A DNA stretch of 64,000 nt from an uncultured Lachnospiraceae bacterium (GCA_947566645.1 CANOKL010000022.1:1-64000), one strand, 5' to 3'. Positions 37,701-45,943 are shown, counted from the stretch's first letter. The notes: generated by a model not told the origin, from the sequence alone. Made by a program: numbers and translations.

Positions 37701-39880
37701 GTAAGACGATTGGAGAAGTCCGCCTTGACAGGGCAGAGAATCTGATTCGTATCGGGGAAGAGGCATTTCGTTCCTGTACGAACCTGGTGGAGCTGTATCT
37801 GCCAGGGCAGCTTAAGGCCGCCGGAAAGGGACTGTGCCATGGCTGTATATCCCTGGAGACCGTCCAGGCGGAAGGGATCACAGAGATTGCAGAAGAGATG
37901 TTCTTTGACTGCCAGAGCCTTATGGCAGATTCCCTCTCACTGGGCTGGAAAGGGATTACTTCAATCGGTGACCGTGCCTTTGCTTACTGTAGTCTGATGT
38001 CGTCTGTACCGGAGATGCCAGAGCTTGAAAAACTGGGAGTGCAGGCGTTTTTCAGCTGCCAGCGGCTCAGGAGGATTGTCCTTTCCGAAAAGCTTACATC
38101 TATGGGAGAGGAGTGCTTTGGAGAATGCGGCTCTCTTACACAGGCAGCCCTTAATGGGAGGCTTACGGGAATTAGCCGCTATTGCTTCTATGGATGCCGC
38201 GGGCTTGTAAAACTGGAATTCAGTGAACAGCAGAAAAAGGCGCTGCAGGTGATCGGCGTGCAGGCATTTGGCCAGTGCTCTTCCCTGGAGAGCCTGGATC
38301 TGAGTGATTTCCCGTCACTAAAGCAGATGGGAGAGAGAACCTTTGAAGGATGTGATTTCCTGACTACGGTGCGGTTTTCGGAAAATCTGGAGAAAATTCC
38401 GGATTACTGCTTTGAGAACTGTGGGAATCTGTCCATCGTAACGCTGAATTCTCTGAAGGTAACAGAGCTTGGAACAAGAGTATTCGGTGATACGCTGTCT
38501 CCGTTTATCCATATATGGGTAAATGAGGGGAGCCTTAAAGATTATGAAAATGCTTACACAGGCATACTGGATGTTCTGTATGGAGAAGGAACGGTACAGA
38601 GGATTCTCGGGATGATTGACCAGAAGAAGGAGATCATCCGGGGGATCACCTTTGAGACTACTGATGCGGGAAGAGTCTTAAAGGAGGCATCGGATGCATT
38701 TGAAGGAAGCTATACGGTTCCTGTAGATACTGTGCGGATTGAGGCAGGGGCGTTTATGAACTGCAGCGGCCTTACGGAGCTTGTACTGCCCCAGGACAGC
38801 CGTATCAGCCTGGGCGACAGATGCTTTAAAGGCTGCAGTGCGCTTAAGAGTGTGGAGCTTTTAGGAGATATCCCAGAGTGGGGAGCAGAGACCTTTATGG
38901 ACTGTACCTCACTGGAACGGCTCATCATAGGAAGCGGACAGGGAGGAATGATAGACAGAATCGGAACAAGAGCCTTTAAGGGCTGTACAGGGCTTGCAGG
39001 CAGAAGCTCGGTTTCGCTGAGGGCGGCCATGCCGGTTCTTGGAGAGGAGTGCTTTGCGGACTGTACGAATCTGGAGGCGATTCCCACCACAGCAACGGCA
39101 AGGGAAAGCATGGAGGTGATTGAGGACCGGGCATTTATGGGCTGCAGGAGCCTGTCCCAGTTTGTTACCACTGCTATGGCAAATATAAGGTCTGTCGGAG
39201 CATATGCATTTTCTGAATGTGATTCACTGTCCAATCCGTCAGTTCCTGCGAAGGTGACTTCTATAGGAGAGGGATGCTTTTCAGGATGTGACAATCTTCT
39301 AACAGTCAGCTTCTACTGTGTGCTGGAGGAGTACCCGAAGGACTGCTTCAGGGATTGCCCGAAGCTTACCAGAACGGGCGGCGTTGCAGGTGCACTATCT
39401 GGCCTTAAGAGAATCGGAGAGAGCGCATATGAAGGCTGCATATCACTGACTACGAATGCTTCCTGGAATCTGGGAAGATACACAGGGCTTGAGGAGATTG
39501 GAGAGAATGCTTTCAGAGGATGTGCCAGTGTGACAGAGGTAAATCTTCCGGCAACGGTCAGAAGGATCGGGGCAGGTGCTTTTGATGGCCTGGCTGGTGT
39601 GGAGCGTTTTCTTTTCCAGTCCGTGCAGGTGCCGGAGATTGGTGGGATTACACTGGATACACTGCCTGAGTATTTTGACATCAGAGTGCCGGACAGCGAG
39701 AGCGACGGCGACAGCATCTACAAGGCGTACCTGGCAGTATTTACAGAGATATTCGGAGACAGCAGGGCGTATGAGCTTGTAGATTCTGTCTCAGACGGTG
39801 CGAAGGAACGCAATGATATGATGATACAAGCGTCAAGAGGTCATCATAAAATAGAAGAAACGGGGATGGATGAGGAATGA
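34760..39880 (+). CDS. Giant membrane-anchored leucine-rich-repeat protein (BspA/LRR_5 type)
   Basis: 1706 residues. An N-terminal membrane anchor (residues 15-35, AVLTGILVVGAGIIVLV) is followed by an acidic and Gly/Ser-rich linker and a PDDPEKPDDPEK repeat tract (about 175-215). From about residue 480 on there are many LRR_5 units of the form IGDRCFEGCKSL..V.LP..L, in three blocks. Insertions lack LRR character. BspA-type repeats are known for binding proteins or host surfaces. There is no LPXTG motif; the protein is probably exposed outside while tethered by its N-terminus. Its stop overlaps the MoxR gene start (ATGA), which is unusual and ties it to the MoxR-DUF58-transglutaminase-like trio. 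Confidence 0.88.
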   Translation: MKERKKWKQIKKNKLTAVLTGILVVGAGIIVLVNASGLQKIFDPENFGRFENQYDNSGEYDSTAGDGEKSDLADESEDGQDSADEDTQRALKVAEEKARDPQDPDGLGMADEKNQKRNPGEKNPNAFEVSDKEGPGGVGTRPGGGNSGSTGGSSGEGNGSGQGNHGGKPGDSGSNPGKPDDPERPDDPEKPDDPEKPDDPEKPDNPDPETWEDEQLKPRDPIETENGTLVKLTASITRDYCRGDIFEEKDAQVLATFRQKDQTKQTIALPYGGKNGYSVKLSTKLVGTHTAVFSYLGMTARAPYEVISSGLSIRYHSEREGEIYATQFPGPLDGDESEIHELSNMDFHPVSGGIVDLTDLHSRLIAYLGDARTRENFLAETLYQNVLFLEEEDGYLTRMLCGFKYYINKNLEENGPYTYYPVYNWGAGSMRSVMDVVCDVPEGYKIRRAVQNEGNLQRFRGSQVLEQYTGKGQTLSVPMGVTEVALKGRQGEGSITSLVLPESVCEVDFASVSECLPGLEEYQVSGHSRWRVTDGVLYSGDGHTLLSVPAGKKELTIPDTVTTIEKGAFKNSSIRELTIPDTVTELGRGCFEGFHADVIRMEGTSVPRVSAETGYSGKILFADSDYDRVLKNGMFAFRSRDILFGVMDEEGREIPGKVGIYVYDDSRSILTPRGEEHTLAGIPADVYGLYRVPDGITAIDCGAFVMPDGLREIELPDTVTELREGSLVLPETVTDLYLSSDMIRVSSSLFGALEEGVPEIAIYVPEEHYHAYLEEWSDSLDPVYGSGTAERLLKKMDGSIFYENDAKYQKLSGDGGDYYRLLKVYGQNQRAFGVKEGTAEIAADAFSLCRSLEILYLPASLKQVEKNAFQGCKSLQTVASDQAGLLDKNAFAGASGDVKLYEKDSRFEGFLYDGSALYGKLTSGGYTLIDVPSDYSGDMTLYKNTKTLEDEAFKFCEGLRSIVIPDQASLTAIGDRCFEGCKTIGEVRLDRAENLIRIGEEAFRSCTNLVELYLPGQLKAAGKGLCHGCISLETVQAEGITEIAEEMFFDCQSLMADSLSLGWKGITSIGDRAFAYCSLMSSVPEMPELEKLGVQAFFSCQRLRRIVLSEKLTSMGEECFGECGSLTQAALNGRLTGISRYCFYGCRGLVKLEFSEQQKKALQVIGVQAFGQCSSLESLDLSDFPSLKQMGERTFEGCDFLTTVRFSENLEKIPDYCFENCGNLSIVTLNSLKVTELGTRVFGDTLSPFIHIWVNEGSLKDYENAYTGILDVLYGEGTVQRILGMIDQKKEIIRGITFETTDAGRVLKEASDAFEGSYTVPVDTVRIEAGAFMNCSGLTELVLPQDSRISLGDRCFKGCSALKSVELLGDIPEWGAETFMDCTSLERLIIGSGQGGMIDRIGTRAFKGCTGLAGRSSVSLRAAMPVLGEECFADCTNLEAIPTTATARESMEVIEDRAFMGCRSLSQFVTTAMANIRSVGAYAFSECDSLSNPSVPAKVTSIGEGCFSGCDNLLTVSFYCVLEEYPKDCFRDCPKLTRTGGVAGALSGLKRIGESAYEGCISLTTNASWNLGRYTGLEEIGENAFRGCASVTEVNLPATVRRIGAGAFDGLAGVERFLFQSVQVPEIGGITLDTLPEYFDIRVPDSESDGDSIYKAYLAVFTEIFGDSRAYELVDSVSDGAKERNDMMIQASRGHHKIEETGMDEE

Positions 39881-40818
39881 TTATAGAACAGTCAGAGCAG
39901 ATTATGCAGGAGATCAGGAAGGTTTTTATCGGTAAGGATGAGATTATAGAGAAGGTTCTGATGTGCATCTATGCCGGCGGGCATATTTTGCTGGAGGATG
40001 CACCTGGGGTTGGTAAGACGACGCTGGCGCTTGGATTTTCCAGGGCGCTGGGGCTTACGTATAAGCGGGTGCAGTTCACGCCTGATACGATGCCTTCCGA
40101 TATTACCGGATTCAGTATTTATAATAAAAGCACAGGCGAATTCGAATATAAGCCTGGTGCAGCGGACTGCCATCTGCTTCTGGGCGATGAGATTAACCGG
40201 ACATCCCCGAAGACGCAGGCAGCACTTCTGGAGGTTATGGAGGAAGGCAGTGTGACAGTGGACGGAGTTACACATATCCTGCCGAAGCCGTTTATCTGTA
40301 TTGCTACACAGAACCATTATGGCTCGGCAGGGACACAGGCACTTCCGGATTCCCAGCTCGACCGCTTCATGGTCCGTTTAAGCATCGGTTATCCGGGGCG
40401 CGACAGCCAGGTTGCAATTCTCAAAAGCCGCAGGGGAATCAGCGATATCGACCATGTACGGCCAATGATGACGAGGGATGATGTGAAGGAAATCCAGGGG
40501 TATCTCTATTCTGTGAAAATTACAGAAGATATTCTCTATTATATTACAGATCTGTGTGCAGAGACGAGACGGGTGCCGCTGGTAGAGCTGGGAGTGAGCC
40601 CGAGAGGGATTAACGCCCTTGCCCAGCTTGTGCGTGCCAGGGCGATTCTTAGGGAGAGGGATTTTGTAATCCCGGAGGATGTGCGCGCGGTGTTTGTGGA
40701 TGTCTGCGCCCATCGTCTTGTCATGAAGCCGCAGGCAAAGATTGAGGGAATAACTGCACAGGATGTGCTAAATGATATTCTGGTGAAAATAAAAGCACCC
40801 TCGCTGGCAAGGCGGTAG
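39877..40818 (+). CDS. MoxR-family AAA+ ATPase
   Basis: 313 residues. Walker A is EDAPGVGKTTLA near residue 40, Walker B LLGDEINRTSPKTQAALLEVMEE near 105, with the sensor ATQNHYGSAGTQALPDSQLDRF near 145 and the C-terminal lid RGINALAQLVRARAIL. MoxR ATPases act as chaperones for assembly or activation of partner proteins, often with VWA or DUF58 proteins. The DUF58 gene follows after 14 bp and a transglutaminase-like gene after that, the widespread MoxR-DUF58-TgpA arrangement. Its start overlaps the stop of the giant repeat protein. Confidence 0.93.
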   Translation: MIIEQSEQIMQEIRKVFIGKDEIIEKVLMCIYAGGHILLEDAPGVGKTTLALGFSRALGLTYKRVQFTPDTMPSDITGFSIYNKSTGEFEYKPGAADCHLLLGDEINRTSPKTQAALLEVMEEGSVTVDGVTHILPKPFICIATQNHYGSAGTQALPDSQLDRFMVRLSIGYPGRDSQVAILKSRRGISDIDHVRPMMTRDDVKEIQGYLYSVKITEDILYYITDLCAETRRVPLVELGVSPRGINALAQLVRARAILRERDFVIPEDVRAVFVDVCAHRLVMKPQAKIEGITAQDVLNDILVKIKAPSLARR

Positions 40819-40832
40819 AAAGTGATGAAACT

Positions 40833-42008
40833 ATGTGGAAACATCGGATATTATATGCAGTATTGGTTGTGAGCGCCCTGTCTGCTTATATTGCAGCGGA
40901 CAGGGGAGAGGCCCTTGTGCTTTTGTGCATGCTGGTTCTCGTGCCTTTTTTTAGCGTGGCCCTTCAGGCAGCAGCTATGCGGGGAATTGGCATAAGCTGC
41001 CGCGTACAGGAAACCTGCCGGATGGGGCAGGAGGTGAGCGTATACTTTGAGGTATACAGAAAGAGCCGGCTTCCTTTAGGAGCAGTATGGATTCATGCTG
41101 CATTTGAAAATATATTATATGGTGAACATAGGAGCGTGACGGTCTGCCTCCTTCCGGATGAGGAGCGGAAGATGACCTTTGTATACTCTCTCCATGCCAG
41201 GGACTGCGGAAATGTGAAGATCCGTGTTCCGGTTATGGAGTGCCGGGATCTGCTGGGGCTGTCCAGGTTCCGGCTTCAGGTTCAGGCAGAGACGGAAACG
41301 ATGGTCTATCCCCCGGAAATCCGCCTGAGTATTGAGCTTTTACAGCGGCCGGAGACGAAGAACTTTGGAGACCTTTACGACCAGCAGAAGAGAGGGCAGG
41401 ATGTAAGTGAGGTGTCCGGGCTCAGGGATTATATTCCAGGGGATTCGATGAACAGCATTCACTGGAAATTATCCGGCAAGATGGATAAGCTGATTGTGAG
41501 GGAATTTGGAAATCCTTCCAATTATAATACACTGATCCTCTATGAGATGATAAAAAGAGCCGGGGGCACCAGGATTCCAGATACATATAATAATGCGGTA
41601 CTGGCGCTTACGGCTGCAATCAGTAAGAGTCTTCTGGAGCTTAATCTGGAGCATCATGTGGGCCGTGTTTTCCACAGGGATTTTCAGGTAGTTCCTGTGT
41701 ATTCGTCAGATACCTGTGAGCAGATGCTGCTGAATCTTTTATGTATGCCTGTTGCAGAGAAGGAAAGCGGCGCTGATATGATATACTGCTTTCTGAGGGG
41801 GAATGCGGGGAACGATTATACGAAGATTATTTATATTACTCCCCATTATGAGGAGGAGACTGCCAGACAGCTTTCGCGTGAGGCAGGCCTTACGGTGATT
41901 CAGATTGCGCAGGGAAGGGGAATGAATGATTCGCCTTCTGCCGGATATACACTGATCTCGGTTGACGCTGATACCTTTGGGGAGACTGTGCATAGTATTA
42001 CAATATAA
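40833..42008 (+). CDS. DUF58 domain protein of the MoxR cluster
   Basis: 391 residues. Two hydrophobic segments at the N-terminus (about residues 5-40) suggest membrane attachment, then a beta-rich part and the DUF58 core GQDVSEVSGLRDYIPGDSMNSIHWKLSGKMDKLIVREF (near residues 190-230), of which RDYxPGDxxxxIxWK is the signature. The C-terminal half resembles the VWA-like fold of the family. Function unknown; always found with MoxR-type ATPases, for which it is a likely client (family knowledge). Confidence 0.88.
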   Translation: MWKHRILYAVLVVSALSAYIAADRGEALVLLCMLVLVPFFSVALQAAAMRGIGISCRVQETCRMGQEVSVYFEVYRKSRLPLGAVWIHAAFENILYGEHRSVTVCLLPDEERKMTFVYSLHARDCGNVKIRVPVMECRDLLGLSRFRLQVQAETETMVYPPEIRLSIELLQRPETKNFGDLYDQQKRGQDVSEVSGLRDYIPGDSMNSIHWKLSGKMDKLIVREFGNPSNYNTLILYEMIKRAGGTRIPDTYNNAVLALTAAISKSLLELNLEHHVGRVFHRDFQVVPVYSSDTCEQMLLNLLCMPVAEKESGADMIYCFLRGNAGNDYTKIIYITPHYEEETARQLSREAGLTVIQIAQGRGMNDSPSAGYTLISVDADTFGETVHSITI

Positions 42009-42018
42009 GGATAGTAAG

Positions 42019-44334
42019 GTGAAGAATTTGAAACGGGATGTCTGCTTTTTGATGACAGAAGGAAGGGCGAAGGAACAGAATAGAGATATACGTGTGCCAG
42101 AGACGATTCCGGCACTTTTTCTGCTGTCCGGGATTCTGTGTGCATTCCGGGATATGATGTATGCACCTTTCTGTCTGGCAGCAGCGTCTGCGGCAGGCGT
42201 GATTACGATTCTTGTTTTGCAGATATCCGCGATGTTTCCGAGGGTTTCGGGGATTGTAAGGCGCGGAATCTATGAGGCAGGCATTATGTGCTTTCTGGGA
42301 TTTATCCTATACATAGCCCAGGGCTTTCTGGATACCATAAACCGGTTTATGATCCTGTGGAATCTGCGTTTTTCGACTGAGTTTAAGCAGTTTTCGGTTG
42401 ATGGCAGGGCGGCGGCAGGGTCGCTTATTTTCTGGTGTCTGCTGTCTGTTCTTCTTGGTGCATTTGTGCTGGTGCTGATAAAGAAACGATATATAGGAAG
42501 TCTTCTGCTTCTCGTTATGATATCTCTGCTGGCAGGATTTATCCTTGGACGGTCTGGTATGTGGCTTTCCGTGCTGTTCCTGCTGTCCGGGGGCTTCGGG
42601 TCTCTTGCTTTTTCGGCAGCGCCCTATAGGCGGAGAGGGATTCGGGGGACACTGTGTGTGCTGTTTGCGGGAGCGGTATTTTTGGTGCTGTTTTTCGCAG
42701 CAGGAGGATATGAAGGTTTAAGCCAGATTACCAGTCTGAGGGAGCGGGCAGTTGCCTGGTATGAAAGCTTCCGGTATGGTGAGGACACCCTTCCGAAGGG
42801 AGACACCGGGAAGGCCGGGGGGCTTCTTTTGGGGGAAAGGGAGACGCTGATCTTAGAAACGGAGAAACCTCAGGAGCTGTACCTGAAAGGATTTGTCGGA
42901 GGAACTTATGATGGCAGAATGTGGAAGGAACTGGGACCGGAGGCATATCAGGGAGAATATGAGGGACTCCTGGAGTGGCTTGAGACGAAGAATTTTTCAG
43001 CTGTAACCCAGTTCGCAGGGTATGACCGCCTGACCGGTGCGTCAGAGGACTCCTACCCGGGGCGTGTACAGGTGCAGGTGAAAAATGTGGGGGCTTACCG
43101 GAAATATATATATCTGCCCTCTTCTGCAGAAGACTTCGCGGGGGCAGGCGCAAAGGTAAAAAAAGACTGGCAGGTGCGAAGCGGCAGATTTTTTGGCGCA
43201 AGGGAATACAGGTTTGATTCTGTGGATGAGGCTCCCTCAGCAGATGAAGCGGTTCTCGCTCCATGGGTACAGAGCCCTTCAGGAAAAGAAGAGAAGGATT
43301 ATCTTGGAGCAGAAGCAGTGTATTCTTCATTCGTCCAGGAATATTATACAGAGGTGGATGAGGAGCTGAAGGAAGAAATAGAAGAGATGTTCTTTGGAGA
43401 AGCCGGGGAAATGGATTTTCGCGGTGTAACTGCACAGATCAGAAGAGTTCTCAGACAAGAGACCCAGTATGCCAGGAAGCCACAGGGCGTGCCAGAGGGG
43501 CAGGACTTTGTGGAGTACTTCCTTACGGGGCAAAGGAGAGGAAATGCGGTGCATTATGCTTCTGCTGCAGTAATGGCATACCGGACGGCAGGGTATGCTG
43601 CAAGGTATGTGGAAGGATATCATCTCTCGGAGGATGAGGCGCTCATTCTGTCAGAGGGGAATCAGACGTCGGCTGTCCTTACGAATCAAAATGCGCATGC
43701 ATGGGCAGAGGTCTATTTTCCAGGTGAAGGATGGATGCCTGTGGAGGTAGTTCCAGGCATGTATACAGAGCTTTATACGGATCAGGTGGTTGAGGGTGCG
43801 CCTGCTTATCAGGTGAATTCCGACCAGACAGAGAAAGGACTGGAGCTTGAAGGAGGCGCCGGAGGGGAAGAGGAAAAGGAGGAAAAGCGTGAGAGAATGA
43901 CACTTACTTTCCGCGGGGTTCTCTCAGCCCTTCTGCTTTGTATGTATATCAGTTTTGTCCTGTATCTTGTTCTGGAGCTTCAGAGGGCGGTCCGGCTTGC
44001 GCTTCGCAGGCAGAGAGCAGGCAGCCGGGTACAGCCGGCAGGGCTCTCTGCCGGGGACCTGGAGAGGCTGCTTTTGATTGGCGGGGTGTCGGGGAATTAT
44101 AATCATCCGATGGAGCTTTCCGGGGAGGTCGAGAAAAGGTTTAGAGGAATCAGCCGGGGAGAGTATGAGAGGGCTGTGACCCTGCTTCAGAAGGTACGGT
44201 TTGGCAACAAGGAGCTTCTCCCTTATGAGACACATGCACTGGACTGTTTTAAAGAGAAGCTGTCCCGTATTCTGTACTGCCAGAAGAGCGTATGGGGGAA
44301 AGCGGTGATAAGGTACTGGTATGCCTTATACTGA
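42019..44334 (+). CDS. Transglutaminase-like membrane protein (TgpA type) lacking the catalytic Cys
   Basis: About 771 residues. Several N-terminal membrane helices (to about residue 220), an extracytoplasmic domain with the transglutaminase core near 495-585, and one more helix near 635-660 before a cytoplasmic tail. In the core, RGNAVHYASAAVMAYRTAGYAARYVEGY matches the family except that the usual Cys is Ala510 (GCG codon at 43546). His560 (HAWAEV) is kept and Glu576 stands at the acid position. The protein is therefore probably inactive as a transglutaminase or protease. Start is uncertain: GTG 42019 (AAGG upstream), TTG 42028 or ATG 42052. It completes the MoxR-DUF58 cluster. Confidence 0.85.
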   Translation: MKNLKRDVCFLMTEGRAKEQNRDIRVPETIPALFLLSGILCAFRDMMYAPFCLAAASAAGVITILVLQISAMFPRVSGIVRRGIYEAGIMCFLGFILYIAQGFLDTINRFMILWNLRFSTEFKQFSVDGRAAAGSLIFWCLLSVLLGAFVLVLIKKRYIGSLLLLVMISLLAGFILGRSGMWLSVLFLLSGGFGSLAFSAAPYRRRGIRGTLCVLFAGAVFLVLFFAAGGYEGLSQITSLRERAVAWYESFRYGEDTLPKGDTGKAGGLLLGERETLILETEKPQELYLKGFVGGTYDGRMWKELGPEAYQGEYEGLLEWLETKNFSAVTQFAGYDRLTGASEDSYPGRVQVQVKNVGAYRKYIYLPSSAEDFAGAGAKVKKDWQVRSGRFFGAREYRFDSVDEAPSADEAVLAPWVQSPSGKEEKDYLGAEAVYSSFVQEYYTEVDEELKEEIEEMFFGEAGEMDFRGVTAQIRRVLRQETQYARKPQGVPEGQDFVEYFLTGQRRGNAVHYASAAVMAYRTAGYAARYVEGYHLSEDEALILSEGNQTSAVLTNQNAHAWAEVYFPGEGWMPVEVVPGMYTELYTDQVVEGAPAYQVNSDQTEKGLELEGGAGGEEEKEEKRERMTLTFRGVLSALLLCMYISFVLYLVLELQRAVRLALRRQRAGSRVQPAGLSAGDLERLLLIGGVSGNYNHPMELSGEVEKRFRGISRGEYERAVTLLQKVRFGNKELLPYETHALDCFKEKLSRILYCQKSVWGKAVIRYWYALY

Positions 44335-44358
44335 TACCTGGTGATAACCATAGAACAG

Positions 44359-44400
44359 CGAAGACCCGTTAACCTTACGGCTAACGGGTCTTCGTCGTTG
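44359..44400 (+). terminator. Terminator hairpin after the transglutaminase-like gene
   Basis: CGAAGACCCGTTA and TAACGGGTCTTCG form a perfect 13-bp stem around a 10-nt loop, then TCGTTGTTAT. Strong stem but poor T-tract. Confidence 0.7.
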
Positions 44401-44474
44401 TTATAGTTATCTAAAGGAATGAGAGTTTTAAAGTGCGGCACCAGCACTACTGATGCTTTACTTTATGAGGGGGA

Positions 44475-44500
44475 GATAGTTGATGTCCTGATCAACTATC
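44475..44500. repeat. Perfect inverted repeat in the 44335-44643 intergenic region
   Basis: GATAGTTGAT and ATCAACTATC, 10-bp arms with a 6-nt centre. It may be an operator or hairpin. The 309-bp gap otherwise has only the two terminators at its ends and no supported gene. Confidence 0.5.
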
Positions 44501-44585
44501 TAACTAGAGTATAAGAGATAAATATGTCCAAAATGTGTTTATAATCTTAAACAAATCGAAAAATTCTTAAAAAGAACTTAATATG

Positions 44586-44622
44586 TAAAAAGGCCCCCTG
44601 TCTCATTTGAGACAAAGGGTCC
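44586..44622 (-). terminator. Rho-independent terminator of the Spo0A-domain gene
   Basis: Read on the minus strand: GGACCCTTTGTCTC, loop AAAT, GAGACAGGGGGCC, then five T. It starts about 20 bases after the gene's stop. Confidence 0.85.
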
Positions 44623-44643
44623 TCAAATTCTGAATAAAGGATT

Positions 44644-44994
44644 TTAATTCCGGGAGATTTCATTTTCTTTTCGGTTAAGATGACCTACCAGAATATCAAA
44701 AAACTCACCAGAGGTCGGTTTATCATGGAGAGGATGAAGAGCGATCTTCTGGAGAAAGCTCCGGTTGCCTCGGTTCCAGCATATGTTGACAACTGTACGG
44801 ATATTCCGCTCGACACTGCTGCTTGTTGCATGAAATTCCTTGGCAATCTGAGGATAGAGCAATTTGCTTATGGCCAGAAGATAATCTTCATTGCTCATGC
44901 AAAGTCTGATCCCATAGTTCAAATATTGATAGCCACGGTATGTTGCCCCTATTCCAAGAGAACGGATAAGGGATTCGATCTTTAAATCATACAT
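44644..44994 (-). CDS. Stand-alone Spo0A C-terminal DNA-binding domain protein
   Basis: 116 residues that match only the C-terminal DNA-binding domain of Spo0A, the master regulator of sporulation: GATYRGYQYLNYGI near residue 16, LLYPQIAKEFHATSSSVERNIRTVV near 45 (the recognition helix region) and PTSGEFFDILVGHL near 92. The receiver domain of true Spo0A is absent, so it cannot be controlled by phosphorylation in the usual way. AGGAGA precedes the ATG, and a minus-strand TATAAT stands at 45051-45056. Two 0A-box-like sites lie upstream at 45103-45121. Likely a DNA-binding protein that competes with or supplements Spo0A (inference). Divergent from the VanRS-like pair. Confidence 0.88.
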   Translation of the reverse strand: MYDLKIESLIRSLGIGATYRGYQYLNYGIRLCMSNEDYLLAISKLLYPQIAKEFHATSSSVERNIRTVVNICWNRGNRSFLQKIALHPLHDKPTSGEFFDILVGHLNRKENEISRN

Positions 44995-45102
44995 GTATGT
45001 TTTCTCCTATTCACTTCTGTAAAATAAAGAGAAGAATAGACCATAAGTACATTATAGTCTAAATATGCAGAAAAGAATAAATTTAGACACAAACAGGCTT
45101 TA

Positions 45103-45121
45103 TTCGACATTGTACGACACA
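45103..45121. promoter_or_regulatory. Two tandem 0A-box-like sites
   Basis: TTCGACATT (45103-45111) and TACGACACA (45113-45121) resemble the reverse of the Spo0A box TTTGTCGAA and are spaced by one helical turn. They lie between the divergent Spo0A-domain gene and response-regulator gene, so they could serve autoregulation or link the pair to sporulation control. Confidence 0.5.
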
Positions 45122-45180
45122 ATATGCCGGGCAGTTCCAGGCGACTGTTAAGGAAATATTAAGAAAATCAGCAAGGGGAC

Positions 45181-45209
45181 TTAAAATTTCTCTGATATTC
45201 TTGTATAGT
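45181..45209 (+). promoter_or_regulatory. Probable promoter of the VanRS-like operon
   Basis: TTAAAA (weak -35) and TATAGT (45204-45209) at 17-bp spacing. The start site lies just before the GGGAGGTGA ribosome site, so the leader is short. Confidence 0.45.
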
Positions 45210-45227
45210 ATAAGGGAGGTGATTGAA

Positions 45228-45923
45228 ATGGCAAAGGTATTAGTATGTGATGATGATAAGGAAATTGTTGAGGCAATTGAGATATATCTGACACAGGAGG
45301 GTTACGAGGTCCTTAAGGCGTACGACGGGGAAGAGGCGCTTAAGGTGCTTAAGACAGGCGGAGTGGATCTTCTTGTGATTGATGTGATGATGCCGAAACT
45401 TGACGGGATTCGTGCGACGCTTAAGATCCGGGAGGAGAATAATATGCCGATTATCATCCTGTCAGCAAAGTCAGAGGATGCGGACAAGATCCTTGGGCTC
45501 AATGTCGGTGCGGATGATTATGTAACGAAGCCCTTTAACCCCCTGGAGCTGGTGGCGCGGGTGAAGTCCCAGCTTCGCAGATATACACAGCTTGGAAGTA
45601 CGGTGGATGTGGAAAAAAAGTCTGTGTATACCGTGGGCGGGCTGATGATTGATGATGATCTCAAGGAGGTTACGGTAGACGGGGAATTTGTGAAGCTTAC
45701 CCCCATTGAGTACAATATTCTGCTGCTGCTTGTAAAGAATCAGGGGAAGGTATTCTCCATTGACCAGATCTATGAAAGCATCTGGAATGAGGATGCCATT
45801 GGAGTTGACAATACAGTAGCGGTGCATATCAGGCATATTCGTGAGAAGATAGAGATTAACCCGAAGGATCCGAGATATCTCAAGGTAGTATGGGGAGTCG
45901 GGTATAAGGTGGAGAAGATTTGA
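45228..45923 (+). CDS. OmpR/VanR-type response regulator
   Basis: 231 residues. The receiver has the acidic pocket VCDDDKE, phospho-acceptor Asp in LLVIDVMMPKLDG (near residue 52), and the switch Lys in DYVTKPFNPLEL. The C-terminal winged helix has LTPIEYNILLLLVKNQGKVFS and DNTVAVHIRHIREKIEINPKDPRYLKVVWGVGYK. Start at ATG 45228 after GGGAGGTGA; the longer frame from 45201 would swallow this site. It works with the histidine kinase encoded 20 bp downstream. Targets unknown. Confidence 0.94.
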   Translation: MAKVLVCDDDKEIVEAIEIYLTQEGYEVLKAYDGEEALKVLKTGGVDLLVIDVMMPKLDGIRATLKIREENNMPIIILSAKSEDADKILGLNVGADDYVTKPFNPLELVARVKSQLRRYTQLGSTVDVEKKSVYTVGGLMIDDDLKEVTVDGEFVKLTPIEYNILLLLVKNQGKVFSIDQIYESIWNEDAIGVDNTVAVHIRHIREKIEINPKDPRYLKVVWGVGYKVEKI

Positions 45924-45943
45924 GAGACCCGGAGGGAGCAGAT

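Noticed and set aside
34760-39880. LRR repeats as an internal DNA duplication or mobile array
   Set aside because: Units are similar at protein level but strongly diverged in DNA, as expected for old LRR_5 proteins.
44419-44514. 31-codon frame beginning MRVLKCGTSTTD
   Set aside because: AAAGG lies too close to the ATG, and the frame reads through an inverted repeat; a resemblance to the start of aspartate kinases is too short to support.
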